Below are positions 8,226-16,754 of a DNA stretch of 64,000 nt, in pieces; the first letter of the stretch is position 1; each line of letters begins with the position of its first letter. The notes below the pieces were generated by a model. It saw only the letters and a list, made by a program, of their open reading frames with translations, did not search any database and had not been told where the DNA came from. The position numbers and the translations under genes were made by a program. Source of the DNA: Clostridia bacterium (GTDB lineage: Bacteria > Bacillota > Clostridia > Lachnospirales > Anaerotignaceae); NCBI GenBank assembly GCA_022651385.1, contig JALCQR010000006.1, forward strand, positions 1 to 64,000, read 5' to 3'.

Positions 8226-9464
8226 ATGAACAAAAAAGATATACTGGAATTAAAACGCCGTTTAAAAAAGAATGAATGTACGTTTACAAGAATGTGCGGG
8301 TGTTACGTTGACGCAAATAAAAATATAAGACTTAATTTTGGAGAATCTTTTCTTACGCTTGATGACGATGAGTTCTACAAGTATCTTGAAATAGCTAAAA
8401 AAGTCCTGTCAGGTACAATAGGAAATAATATTCTTGAGCTCAAATTTTTACATAATTATGAATATGCAGGAAGCAAACAGCAATTTTTATTGGGATTAAG
8501 AGACAGCGCCCTTAAAAACGATGAGTTGTTAAACAGGTTTTATGAACTTGTTATAGAAAATTATCATTACGATAAAAACTATCTTATTTTGGTTTTCCAT
8601 GACGCCTATGACGTAATAATAAAAACACATGACAACATGAAATTAGACGAGTCCGAGGAAGTTTATGATTATATACTTTGTGCCATATGTCCAGTTGAGC
8701 TTACGAAACCCGGGCTTATATACCGTGAAGATGAAAACCGAATAGCACCGCGTATAAGGGATTGGGCAGTAAGTATGCCAGAAATAGGTTTTGTGTTCCC
8801 TGCTTTTTCGGACAGAAGCAGCGATGTAAATTCCGTAATGTATTATACTAAAAATGCAAAAGATACCCATCCGGAATTTATGGAATCGGTGCTTGGGTGT
8901 GAAGTAATACGAACTGCTGCAGAAGAAAAAGAAAAATTCAGTTCAATAATTAAGGAAGCTGTAGGTGACAATACCGAGCAGGGCGACCACATTTTTATGA
9001 AGATACAAAAAGACCTAAATTATATGGTTGAAGAAAACGATGTAATAAACAACGGTGACAGCGAACAAATGGCGCTTACGGAAAATACCATAAACGATAT
9101 TATGTCGGAAAACAATATTCCCGAAGATGTAAAAGACAGAATAGTTAAATCATATGGCGAAGAATTTGGAGATACTCCTCCAGCAGCAAAAAATTTAATT
9201 GACTCAAAAGCCATTAAAGTCAATGCTCAAAAGGAAAAAACAGTTGAGCTTGAAAATCAGGTAAGAACTTTAAAAGAAAAATTAGAGCAACCCCCAGAAA
9301 AAGATATTAAAATAAATGAATCAAATGTCGATATACTTCTTAATGTATCTGCCGAAAAAGCCGAAAAAATTGAGTTTCAAGAAATAGACGGAAAGAAATA
9401 TCTTATAATACCTATTGATGACGGAGAATCAGCCAAAATAAACGGTATTGATAAACAGCTGTAA
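8226..9464 (+). CDS. DUF4317 domain-containing protein
   Basis: A 412-residue protein of unknown function that matches what I know of the DUF4317 family of Clostridia: an N-terminus MNKKDILELKRRLKK followed by an FTRMCGCYVD segment. It has no signal peptide or membrane segment, so it is probably cytoplasmic. Residues about 325-355 are rich in Glu, Lys and Leu and could form a short coiled coil (VELENQVRTLKEKLEQ). The C-terminal 50 residues resemble a small beta domain. The ATG is preceded by GAGAGGTAAAAACA. It is monocistronic, with its own promoter and terminator, and divergent from the opp operon. No role can be assigned. Confidence 0.85.
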   Translation: MNKKDILELKRRLKKNECTFTRMCGCYVDANKNIRLNFGESFLTLDDDEFYKYLEIAKKVLSGTIGNNILELKFLHNYEYAGSKQQFLLGLRDSALKNDELLNRFYELVIENYHYDKNYLILVFHDAYDVIIKTHDNMKLDESEEVYDYILCAICPVELTKPGLIYREDENRIAPRIRDWAVSMPEIGFVFPAFSDRSSDVNSVMYYTKNAKDTHPEFMESVLGCEVIRTAAEEKEKFSSIIKEAVGDNTEQGDHIFMKIQKDLNYMVEENDVINNGDSEQMALTENTINDIMSENNIPEDVKDRIVKSYGEEFGDTPPAAKNLIDSKAIKVNAQKEKTVELENQVRTLKEKLEQPPEKDIKINESNVDILLNVSAEKAEKIEFQEIDGKKYLIIPIDDGESAKINGIDKQL

Positions 9465-9474
9465 ATACATAAAT

Positions 9475-9515
9475 TTAGGTGCCCTTTTAATTTAAAAGAG
9501 CACCTAATTATTTTT
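9475..9515. terminator. Bidirectional terminator
   Basis: TTAGGTGC and GCACCTAA form an 8-bp stem with an AT-rich inner stem (CTTTTAA/TTAAAAG) and a T-tract. It serves the convergent genes ending at 9464 and 9514. Confidence 0.85.
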
Positions 9516-10443
9516 ACTGTGATGAAGCTGCTTCATCTGAGTCAGTACCAAAAAGCACGTTATTTATAAAACCTTCGGTAGAGTCATCAGTAACTACAGT
9601 AAGTTTTTTCCCATTACTGCAAATAACAATATTTCCTGACTTATCGGTTCTGTATACTGTAGCCCCATTTTGTGCTATACGTGCAATGGTCTTGTCGCTT
9701 GGCAGATTATATTCATTGTCGGCGCCGACTTCAATTACGGCAATAGACGGTGTAACTTTGTCAAGAAATTCCTCGCATGATGAAGTATTAGAACCGTGGT
9801 GCCCCACTTTCAAAACATCGGCATTAAGGTCACAGCCGGCATTTATTAAGTCTTTTTCCGCATCCGACTGCATATCGCCTGTAAAAAGAAATTTATTTTC
9901 TCCGTATGTCATCATAACCACAACTGACATATCGTTGCAGTCATCATATTTTTTTAATGGCCCCAGCACTTCAAAATGCGCGTCGCCTTCATCAAAAGTA
10001 TATCCCGGCTGTGGTATAATCTCGTTTATTTTGTTTTCTTCTATGGAATAAAGAAAATTAGTATAAATTAAGCTGTCATAATCACAGTCCGGCCGCATTA
10101 TATTATCTACTTTAAAAGTTTCAAATATATCTTTCATACAACCTATATGGTCTGTATGGGGATGAGTCGTTATAGCCATGTTAATTTCCTTAACACCCTT
10201 GTCTTTAAGGTATTTAATCAGGGTATCCCTGCAGCTTGGAGGTCCGGAATCTATTAGCACGTTTTCCCCCGTTGGCAGTTTTATAAGTTCACTGTCACCC
10301 TGCCCGACGGAAATAAAATGCACCTGAAGTTGGTCATCTGATATTTTGTTTTGTCCAATGTCTTTTGCCGAACAGCCTGAAAAAACAAGCGACATTACTA
10401 ATACAAGCAAAAGAACAATACTGTTTTTAACCTTTTTCATCAT
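9514..10443 (-). CDS. Secreted ComEC/Rec2-like metallo-beta-lactamase-fold lipoprotein
   Basis: A 309-residue metallo-hydrolase exported as a lipoprotein: the lipobox FSGC ends at Cys24 after a hydrophobic segment. The metal-binding motif HPHTDH occupies residues 94-99; GQGDSELI near 48-55, FTGDMQSDAEKDL and LKVGHHGSN follow in the order seen in the C-terminal domain of the competence protein ComEC. The membrane channel of ComEC is absent, so this is the free-standing form common in Firmicutes. A phosphodiesterase or nuclease-like role outside the membrane is plausible but unproven. Its ATG overlaps the plsC stop (ATGATGA). It is the last gene of the recD2-comF-patatin-plsC run. Confidence 0.85.
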   Translation of the reverse strand: MMKKVKNSIVLLLVLVMSLVFSGCSAKDIGQNKISDDQLQVHFISVGQGDSELIKLPTGENVLIDSGPPSCRDTLIKYLKDKGVKEINMAITTHPHTDHIGCMKDIFETFKVDNIMRPDCDYDSLIYTNFLYSIEENKINEIIPQPGYTFDEGDAHFEVLGPLKKYDDCNDMSVVVMMTYGENKFLFTGDMQSDAEKDLINAGCDLNADVLKVGHHGSNTSSCEEFLDKVTPSIAVIEVGADNEYNLPSDKTIARIAQNGATVYRTDKSGNIVICSNGKKLTVVTDDSTEGFINNVLFGTDSDEAASSQ

Positions 10444-11159
10444 TTATTATTAAACGGCTTTGCTACAATACTTCGTACATAAGTATGCAAAGTATCCTTT
10501 TCCTCCTTTGTCAATTTATCGGTGTATATAGGTTCGTGAATATACAAATCAATATCGCATGGCCTAATTTTAAAATTATTATCCTCCAGAGCATAGCTTG
10601 TTCCCATTATTGTTAAAGGAACAATAGGAACATTGGTTTTTGTTGCCAGCTTAAAACTCCCTGCTTTAAAATCAAGCATTTTCCCGTCGGTGCTTCTTGT
10701 GCCCTCAGGAAAAATAAGAAGTGACTTTCCCTTTTTTATAAGGGCTATGCCCGCAATTATGGTTTTAACCTGCTGTTTCATATTTGACCTGTCTATAAAA
10801 AGGCAATTTATAAGTCTCATCCAATCTCTTAAAAGAGGTATTTTCTCAAGTTCAACTTTTGCTATAAATCCAAATGGCTTGTCTATTTCAGCCATCAAAA
10901 CAAGAAAATCAAGATTACTTAGGTGATTGCTTATAAACACGACATTGCCGTTTGGCAGATTTTCCCTGTTGTGTACATTAACTCTGCATCCAGTATCTTT
11001 CATTCTCGCTACAGCCCATTTTTTTACGTAATGATATATAAAGTCGTCAGTCACTGCATCCCCATAAGTTTCACGCATTCTTTTAATCCTGCCAATCTGA
11101 GGAATTACAACAATCAGACTTAATACAAGTTTGCCGTAAAATTTTAAATTTCTAAACAT
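10440..11159 (-). CDS. plsC: 1-acyl-sn-glycerol-3-phosphate acyltransferase
   Basis: Transfers an acyl chain to lysophosphatidic acid, giving phosphatidic acid for membrane lipid synthesis. The HX4D catalytic motif (NHLSNLD, His79 to Asp84) and the substrate-binding FPEGTRS (150-156) are intact, and the N-terminus has a membrane-associating segment at about 10-22. Length 239 is normal. It overlaps the downstream metallo-hydrolase by 4 nt and follows the patatin gene by 14 nt, so two lipid enzymes are adjacent. Confidence 0.93.
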   Translation of the reverse strand: MFRNLKFYGKLVLSLIVVIPQIGRIKRMRETYGDAVTDDFIYHYVKKWAVARMKDTGCRVNVHNRENLPNGNVVFISNHLSNLDFLVLMAEIDKPFGFIAKVELEKIPLLRDWMRLINCLFIDRSNMKQQVKTIIAGIALIKKGKSLLIFPEGTRSTDGKMLDFKAGSFKLATKTNVPIVPLTIMGTSYALEDNNFKIRPCDIDLYIHEPIYTDKLTKEEKDTLHTYVRSIVAKPFNNK

Positions 11160-11173
11160 TTTTTACCTCCTTT

Positions 11174-12022
11174 TTAACTGTTAAGATAGCTGTATAAATC
11201 GCTTTTCAGTTTAAGAGCGTCATTATATCCCTCTTTATAGAGAGACTCAAGCTTTGTTCTGTCTTTTTCAAGACGGCCTATTGTTACTGGTTTTCCAGGT
11301 CTTATAACAAAAATCTTACCCATTTTTTCTTCATCTTCGATGTATTGAAGCTGTTCATTATATCTTAAATAGCGGTTACCAATTTTTTCTATAAGTTTTG
11401 GGTACTTTCTGAATTTGAACTGTATAAAACCCATAAAATCCTGCGGTAGCTTCCTGTAACTTATATCTCTTGTCAAAATAACAACATTCTTTTTATGTCC
11501 ATCATTTTGAGATTTACGTAAAGGTATAGCGTCCGTTATTCCTCCGTCAAGATATTCTTTACCATCTATGTTTACAACTTTAGCAAAAAAAGGCAGTGAT
11601 GCTGAAGCTCTTACTTTAATTATATCTTTTTTTATATCTTTTATAAGAAAATATTCAGGCTCACAATTTTTTATTTCTGTTGCAACTACATAAAAATTGC
11701 CTTTATATTTTTTAAATTCCTCATAATCATAAGGATATAGCTTGCCGGGTATATCCTCATATATCATTTTTACCCCGAAGTAATTGCCAGTTGTTATCCA
11801 GCTGAAAAGTCCGGCATAATTTTTGTCTTTGAGATAATCTACATTAACTCTAAAGGCTCTGTTTCTTTGTTTTGAAAGATAGCTGCAGCAGTGGCATGCT
11901 CCGGCAGATACCGTATAGCATGAAGAAAACTCTATGTTTTCATCCAGAAAAAAATCCAAAACTCCTGTTGTATAAGCACCTCTCATACCGCCGCCTTCAA
12001 GTATAAGTGAAGCATCAATCAT
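11174..12022 (-). CDS. Patatin-like phospholipase family protein
   Basis: A predicted lipid acyl hydrolase of the RssA/YchK type. The oxyanion-hole motif GGGMRG lies at residues 10-15, the nucleophile Ser39 in TVSAGA, and the dyad aspartate Asp159 in YLDGGITDAIP. The start chosen is the ATG at 12022, which has AAGGGGG upstream; an in-frame extension of 41 residues back into comF lacks family similarity. The 282-residue length fits. It is cytoplasmic, as no signal peptide is seen. It lies between comF and plsC, and might release fatty acids or lysolipids that the acyltransferase re-uses (inference). Confidence 0.9.
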   Translation of the reverse strand: MIDASLILEGGGMRGAYTTGVLDFFLDENIEFSSCYTVSAGACHCCSYLSKQRNRAFRVNVDYLKDKNYAGLFSWITTGNYFGVKMIYEDIPGKLYPYDYEEFKKYKGNFYVVATEIKNCEPEYFLIKDIKKDIIKVRASASLPFFAKVVNIDGKEYLDGGITDAIPLRKSQNDGHKKNVVILTRDISYRKLPQDFMGFIQFKFRKYPKLIEKIGNRYLRYNEQLQYIEDEEKMGKIFVIRPGKPVTIGRLEKDRTKLESLYKEGYNDALKLKSDLYSYLNS

Positions 12023-12038
12023 ATCTATCCCCCTTTTC

Positions 12039-12737
12039 TTATGTAGAAATCGAAAACGCCAAAAAGTCAACTCTGTTTGCTCCGGCCTTTTTGAGCGTAA
12101 GAGCACATTCGTTAAGTGTTGCTCCTGTAGTAAAAATATCTTCAATAAGCAAAATGTTTTTATCTTTTACATCTTCCTTAACCACAAAAGCGCCTTTAAT
12201 ATTTTTAATTCTTTTACCGGCATTTCTGATTTTAAATTGCGCAACCGTGTCTCTTTGTCTTTTTAAGGCTTCGGACATTTTAATGCCTGAAATATTACTA
12301 ATGTATTCAGCCATTACGGCAGTCTGATTAAATCCGCGTTCCAGCATTCTTTCTTTGCTTATGGGAATCGGAACAAGCAGCTCAATTCCGTCGTATACAT
12401 TTTCCTGCAAAGCAAAGTCATGCATAAACTGAGCAATGTATTTTCCAAGCGGTTTCATTCTGCTGAATTTAAAAGCCTCAATAAGCGGCTTTACAGTTTC
12501 GTATTTAAAAACGGCATACCCCAAATCAAACATTATTTCCTCGCCGTGAAACGTAAGTTTATCAAAATGAAGCGGAACGTTATCAATAAATTTCAGTTTT
12601 TTAAGACAACTGTCACATATAAGCTGCTTGCTTTTGCCTATGCCTGTAAGTTTTTGACAAATAAGGCATCTTGGAGGATATACAAATTCAATAAAATTTT
12701 CAAATAATACTTTTGTTTTACTGACATATGAATTCAT
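12039..12737 (-). CDS. comF: ComF family protein (zinc-finger phosphoribosyltransferase fold)
   Basis: ComF proteins take part in natural DNA uptake or DNA repair. The N-terminus has four cysteines in a zinc-binding pattern (Cys24, Cys27, Cys41, Cys44) and the C-terminus has the PRPP-binding loop LLIEDIFTTGAT of phosphoribosyltransferases. At 232 residues it is of normal length. It overlaps the end of recD2 by 20 nt, a linkage that suits DNA processing. A GAGAGG site lies 13 nt before the chosen ATG, rather far, so the start is only probable. Confidence 0.9.
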   Translation of the reverse strand: MNSYVSKTKVLFENFIEFVYPPRCLICQKLTGIGKSKQLICDSCLKKLKFIDNVPLHFDKLTFHGEEIMFDLGYAVFKYETVKPLIEAFKFSRMKPLGKYIAQFMHDFALQENVYDGIELLVPIPISKERMLERGFNQTAVMAEYISNISGIKMSEALKRQRDTVAQFKIRNAGKRIKNIKGAFVVKEDVKDKNILLIEDIFTTGATLNECALTLKKAGANRVDFLAFSIST

Positions 12738-14955
12738 AAATGTTTTTTATCCTCTCGTCTAAACTTGAGTACCTGTTTACTTCACGGTTATTGTCAACCA
12801 TTTTGTTCATAGTATCCTGAACTCCCACTATAACCGCAAGCTTTTTTGCTCTTGTAACGGCAGTATAAAGCAGGTTTCTTGTAAGCAGCATTGGAGGACC
12901 GCTTATTAAAGGCAATATAACTACCGGATACTCACTACCCTGTGATTTGTGTATGGTAACGGCATACGCAAGATCAAGCTCATCAAGCTGTATATAATCA
13001 TATTCAACTGTTTTGCTGTCATCAAATATTACTGTCACAATTTCATTTACATCATCTATTTTCTGCACTATGCCGCAGTCGCCGTTAAATACTCCAAGGC
13101 CTTCATCTTTAATACTTCCGCGTTTGCTGTAAACTTTCCATGAAATATTATAATTGTTTTTAATCTGCATTACTTTGTCGCCCTGACGCAGTATAAAGTT
13201 TTTAAATGTTTTTTCTGTTTTATTATTTGAAGGCGGGTTAAGAGTATCTTGGAGCTCTTTATTAAGCTCGTAAACTCCGAGCTGTCCCTTTCTCATGGGA
13301 GTAAGCACCTGCATATCAGTAAAAGAGTCGCAGCCTGAAAAAGCAGGAAGCCTTTTAACTATCAGATCTTTAACCGTTCTCAGCGCGTCATTGGCATTTG
13401 AACGTTTAACAAAGAAAAAATCAGAGCCTTTTTCGTTTACAACCGGGTAAAGCCCTTTGTTTATTCTATGGGCATTCATAATTATAGCACTTTCCTGTGC
13501 CTGGCGAAATACTTCCGTAAGACGCACAACCTTTATCACACCGCTTTTTATTATATCTTTAAGCACATTGCCGGCACCAACGGAAGGAAGCTGGTCAACG
13601 TCCCCTACAAGTATAAGTTTTGTACCGGGACGCACAGCTTTTAAAAGATTGCTCATTAAAAGTATATCTACCATTGATGTCTCATCAATTATAAGGACAT
13701 CGCAGTCTATGGGATCATCCTCATTTTTGTCGAAAGTTTGCCGTCTGCTGTCTTCGTTTATATATGTAATTCCAAGTATTCTGTGTATCGTCTGAGCATC
13801 ACGGCCTGTAGCCTCCGTCATTCTTTTGGCAGCTCTGCCTGTTGGAGCCGCAAGTATGACTTTCTTTTCCTCATCTTCCAGCAGACTTAAAATTACATTT
13901 ATTATAGTAGTTTTTCCTGTACCCGGTCCTCCTGTAATTACAAGCACACCTTGAGTAAGAGCCTCCTTAACGGCCTGAAACTGTTTTTCTGCAAGAACTA
14001 TTTCTTTCTTTTTACTATTAATTTCTATTTTTTCAAGTATATCTTTAGTATCATCAACATTTGCATTTTCATATAACTCAAGAAGCTTTTTTGCTGTATA
14101 AACTTCAGCATAATAATACGAATTTAGATAAACATTAATTTTGTCGTCCTTTTTTTCCTGCCATATTTGGTGGTCTATCTGAAGCTCAAGTATAGCATTT
14201 TCGGTCATTTCATCCCCAACATGCAGCAAAGACGATGTTTTTTCTATTAATTCTTTCTGAGGCAGGTACACATGTCCGTCTGATACCGCCTGATTAAGTA
14301 CATATTTTATTCCTGCTTTAACTCTGTAAGGTGAATCCAGACTGATACCTGATGAAGCTGCAATTTTATCGGCCATTTTAAAACCCACGCCAAATATGTC
14401 ATCGGCAAGCCTATAAGGATTGGTTTCAATAATATTTTGAGTTTTGTCTTTATATTTTTTATAAATTTTCATTGCAAAATTAGGCGTTATACCAAATTTC
14501 TGCAAAAACAGCATTGCCTTTCTCATCTCATGCTGCTGTGCAAAGACCCTGCTTATTTTCATAGCTTTGTCATAGGATATTCCCTTAACTTCAACAAGAC
14601 GCTCGGGTTTTTCCTCAATAACGTAAAAAGTTGCTTCTCCAAAACGGTCTACAATTCTTTTTGCCATTTTTTTACCTACCCCGCGAATAATTCCCGAGGA
14701 AAGATATTTAATAATACCGTCTTCGGTAGTCGGTATAGTACGTTCATAAAAATCGACCTGAAACTGTTTGCCATATGTACTGTGCATAGTCCAGTTTCCG
14801 GTAAGCTCAACGGCTTCGCCTCTATGTATATCAGGCACAGTGCCGACACATACACATTCATCATCATCAGTATCTATAGAAAAAACAGTATATCCATTCT
14901 CACTGTTTTGATAAATTATATCTTCAACTGCACCCTTTAGCACTACCTGTTCCAC
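12718..14955 (-). CDS. recD2: RecD2-type 5'-3' DNA helicase
   Basis: An SF1B helicase of the RecBC-independent RecD2 (RecD/TraA) type, acting in DNA repair and replication-fork processing. It has helix-hairpin-helix repeats in the N-terminal region (SSGIIRGVGKKMAKRIVDRF near 86-105), Walker A GGPGTGKTT near residue 343, Walker B DETSM and the C-terminal motif VTIHKSQGSEYP. Length 745 is typical. The start is GTG at 14955 with AAGGAG 10 nt upstream. It is the first gene of a five-gene run ending at 9514. Confidence 0.94.
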   Translation of the reverse strand: MEQVVLKGAVEDIIYQNSENGYTVFSIDTDDDECVCVGTVPDIHRGEAVELTGNWTMHSTYGKQFQVDFYERTIPTTEDGIIKYLSSGIIRGVGKKMAKRIVDRFGEATFYVIEEKPERLVEVKGISYDKAMKISRVFAQQHEMRKAMLFLQKFGITPNFAMKIYKKYKDKTQNIIETNPYRLADDIFGVGFKMADKIAASSGISLDSPYRVKAGIKYVLNQAVSDGHVYLPQKELIEKTSSLLHVGDEMTENAILELQIDHQIWQEKKDDKINVYLNSYYYAEVYTAKKLLELYENANVDDTKDILEKIEINSKKKEIVLAEKQFQAVKEALTQGVLVITGGPGTGKTTIINVILSLLEDEEKKVILAAPTGRAAKRMTEATGRDAQTIHRILGITYINEDSRRQTFDKNEDDPIDCDVLIIDETSMVDILLMSNLLKAVRPGTKLILVGDVDQLPSVGAGNVLKDIIKSGVIKVVRLTEVFRQAQESAIIMNAHRINKGLYPVVNEKGSDFFFVKRSNANDALRTVKDLIVKRLPAFSGCDSFTDMQVLTPMRKGQLGVYELNKELQDTLNPPSNNKTEKTFKNFILRQGDKVMQIKNNYNISWKVYSKRGSIKDEGLGVFNGDCGIVQKIDDVNEIVTVIFDDSKTVEYDYIQLDELDLAYAVTIHKSQGSEYPVVILPLISGPPMLLTRNLLYTAVTRAKKLAVIVGVQDTMNKMVDNNREVNRYSSLDERIKNIYEFICQ

Positions 14956-15020
14956 AGTTTCACATCTCCTTCAAAGAATATATTACCATGATAACAGAAA
15001 ATATTAAAGACAAACACTAA

Positions 15021-15051
15021 AAAAACGCCTGTATTTTTCAGACGTTTTAAA
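15021..15051 (-). terminator. Terminator of bioY-bioB
   Basis: On the minus strand AAACGTCTG pairs with CAGGCGTTT (one G-T) and is followed by seven T, about 40 nt after the bioB stop. Confidence 0.8.
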
Positions 15052-15091
15052 ATATATTTAACTTAATATTATATTTTCATTTGCATAATAA

Positions 15092-16054
15092 TTAATTCAT
15101 TTGATAACCGCAATTTTTAACTATTTCAAAATCTTTTTCAATAGAGATTCCGCATGTTGTGAGCATATCTCCGGTTATGGCTGCATTTGCCCCGGATTTA
15201 AAACATTTTTCGCCATAATCAGAAAGTTTGCTTCTTCCTCCTGCCATTCTTATAAAGCTATCCGGAACCAAAAACCTGAAAACAGCAACAGTTCTGAGTA
15301 TTTCTTCTTCAGTAAGCGGTTTATTGTTTTCACACGGAGTTCCGCTTATAGGCTCAAGTATATTGACCGGAATACTTTTTATGCCCAATTCTCGTATATT
15401 TATAACCATGTCTATCCTGTCTTCTATGCTTTCTCCAAGCCCAATTATTCCGCCGCAGCATATATTAAGCCCGGCTTTCTGAGCAGCTTTTATTGCTGTT
15501 ATTTTATCATTTCGGGTATGTGTTGAGCACATGGTTTTGAAAAAAGACTCCGAACTTTCAAGATTATTATGTATCCCTGTTACACCTGAATCTTTAAGCC
15601 TGCAAAATTGATTATAATTCATAAGACCGCCGGATACACATATTTTCATGTTGATTTTTGATTTTATAAACTTAACAGCTTCACATACACTATCAACTTC
15701 TTCGTCATTTAACGCTCTTCCTGATGTAACAATAGCAAACCTCTTTACACCCTTTTCAAAATTATACTTGGCTCTATCAAAAATTTTTTCTTTGCTTAAT
15801 AAAGAATAGCCTTCTTTTGCATACTTGGATTTATAAAATGCAGACTGTGCGCAAAATTTACAGTTTTCGCTGCAATTACCACTTTTTGCGTTTATTAACG
15901 AACACATATCAAATTTATTGCAGTATTCGTTTTTAAGCTGATTTGCAGCACTCAGCAATTCATCCAAGTCTTCTTTATAAAGACTTAATGCATCACTTTT
16001 TAAAATGCTTTCCCCATTTTGTATTTTTAACATACATTCTTTAATAACTGACAT
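15092..16054 (-). CDS. bioB: Biotin synthase
   Basis: Radical SAM enzyme that inserts sulfur into dethiobiotin, giving biotin. The [4Fe-4S] ligands lie in CSENCKFC (Cys61, Cys65, Cys68). The conserved YNHNLE-type region appears here as GIHNNLESSE, and RMAGGRS follows near the end, with Arg for the second [2Fe-2S] cluster. The 320-residue length is normal. It follows bioY by 10 nt and shares its operator. No bioA, bioD or bioF lies in the window, so the pair would suit a cell that imports biotin or dethiobiotin and finishes synthesis itself. Confidence 0.95.
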   Translation of the reverse strand: MSVIKECMLKIQNGESILKSDALSLYKEDLDELLSAANQLKNEYCNKFDMCSLINAKSGNCSENCKFCAQSAFYKSKYAKEGYSLLSKEKIFDRAKYNFEKGVKRFAIVTSGRALNDEEVDSVCEAVKFIKSKINMKICVSGGLMNYNQFCRLKDSGVTGIHNNLESSESFFKTMCSTHTRNDKITAIKAAQKAGLNICCGGIIGLGESIEDRIDMVINIRELGIKSIPVNILEPISGTPCENNKPLTEEEILRTVAVFRFLVPDSFIRMAGGRSKLSDYGEKCFKSGANAAITGDMLTTCGISIEKDFEIVKNCGYQMN

Positions 16055-16064
16055 ATTTCCCTCC

Positions 16065-16616
16065 TCATAATATACCGGCTTTTATAATTTGTTTTTTTAT
16101 ATAGCTGCCTAAAAACACCGCTATAAGTATCTTTACCAAATCTCCTAAAATAAACGGCAGTACGCATATTGCAAGTGCATATATAATTCCGCATTTTGCA
16201 ATGAAAACAAACCATGCTGTGCCGAAAGCATAAGCAATTATTGTACCAATTATCATTCCAATTATGACTATACTTTTTTTGCCTTTAGAAATATTTATAA
16301 AAAAACCGCTTATAAGTGCCATAAATATAAACCCAATTATATATCCTCCGGTAGGACCCATTAGCTTGGCCATTCCCCCGCTGTATCCGGAAAAAACCGG
16401 AAGGCCGAATATTCCTATAAGCATATACAATATATAGCTCACCGTACCGTATTTTGTGCCTATAAGCATTACGGCAAAATATATAACCAAGTTTGTAAAT
16501 GATATGGGTACTGCCCCAATAGGTATGCTTAATGGTCCAAGTATGCACATTACTGCTGCCATCATTGCCATTAATGTCATATTATAAATTTTTGTCCTGT
16601 TTTTTATCTTTTCCAT
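16065..16616 (-). CDS. bioY: Biotin transporter BioY (ECF substrate-binding subunit)
   Basis: Six-helix S-component that captures biotin and works alone or with a shared ECF module (EcfA/A'/T, not in this window). The family segment GTKYGTVSYILYMLIGIFGLP and the GPTGGY/GYIIGFI region are present. I start it at the ATG at 16616, which has GGAGG 5 nt upstream; this gives 183 residues, the normal length. A 20-residue upstream extension would run into the promoter. It is the first gene of the bioY-bioB operon. Confidence 0.94.
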   Translation of the reverse strand: MEKIKNRTKIYNMTLMAMMAAVMCILGPLSIPIGAVPISFTNLVIYFAVMLIGTKYGTVSYILYMLIGIFGLPVFSGYSGGMAKLMGPTGGYIIGFIFMALISGFFINISKGKKSIVIIGMIIGTIIAYAFGTAWFVFIAKCGIIYALAICVLPFILGDLVKILIAVFLGSYIKKQIIKAGIL

Positions 16617-16647
16617 AATTATCCTCCTGCTTGTCGAAATTAAAATT

Positions 16648-16676
16648 ATTATATCAATTGTAAACGCAATTGTCAA
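16648..16676 (-). promoter_or_regulatory. Consensus sigma-A promoter of bioY-bioB
   Basis: TTGACA (16676-16671), 17 nt, TATAAT (16653-16648) on the minus strand: a perfect match to the vegetative consensus. Confidence 0.9.
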
Positions 16677-16701
16677 CTTGAATATACAATTTAATTTACA
16701 A
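16670..16701 (-). promoter_or_regulatory. BirA-type operator overlapping the bioY -35
   Basis: Half-sites TTGTAAAT (16701-16694) and GTTGACAA (16677-16670) form an inverted repeat with a 16-nt spacer. This matches the TTGTNAAC-N14-16-GTTNACAA pattern of Gram-positive BirA operators. The inner half-site covers the -35, so biotin-loaded BirA would block initiation. A further GTTTACAA lies just downstream. Confidence 0.7.
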
Positions 16702-16708
16702 TTAAGTC

Positions 16709-16752
16709 AAAAAAATACCGCAGGTTTCCCCACGGTTTATTTTTTTAATTCA
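16709..16752. terminator. Terminator of htrA
   Basis: An ACCG/CGGT stem with an inner G-rich/C-rich stretch, flanked by A- and T-tracts on both sides. On the minus strand it follows the htrA stop and ends in seven T. Confidence 0.65.
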
Positions 16753-16754
16753 AT

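Noticed and set aside
11174-12145. Longer patatin-like protein starting inside comF
   Set aside because: The extra 41 residues resemble no part of the family and AAGGGGG directly precedes the shorter start.
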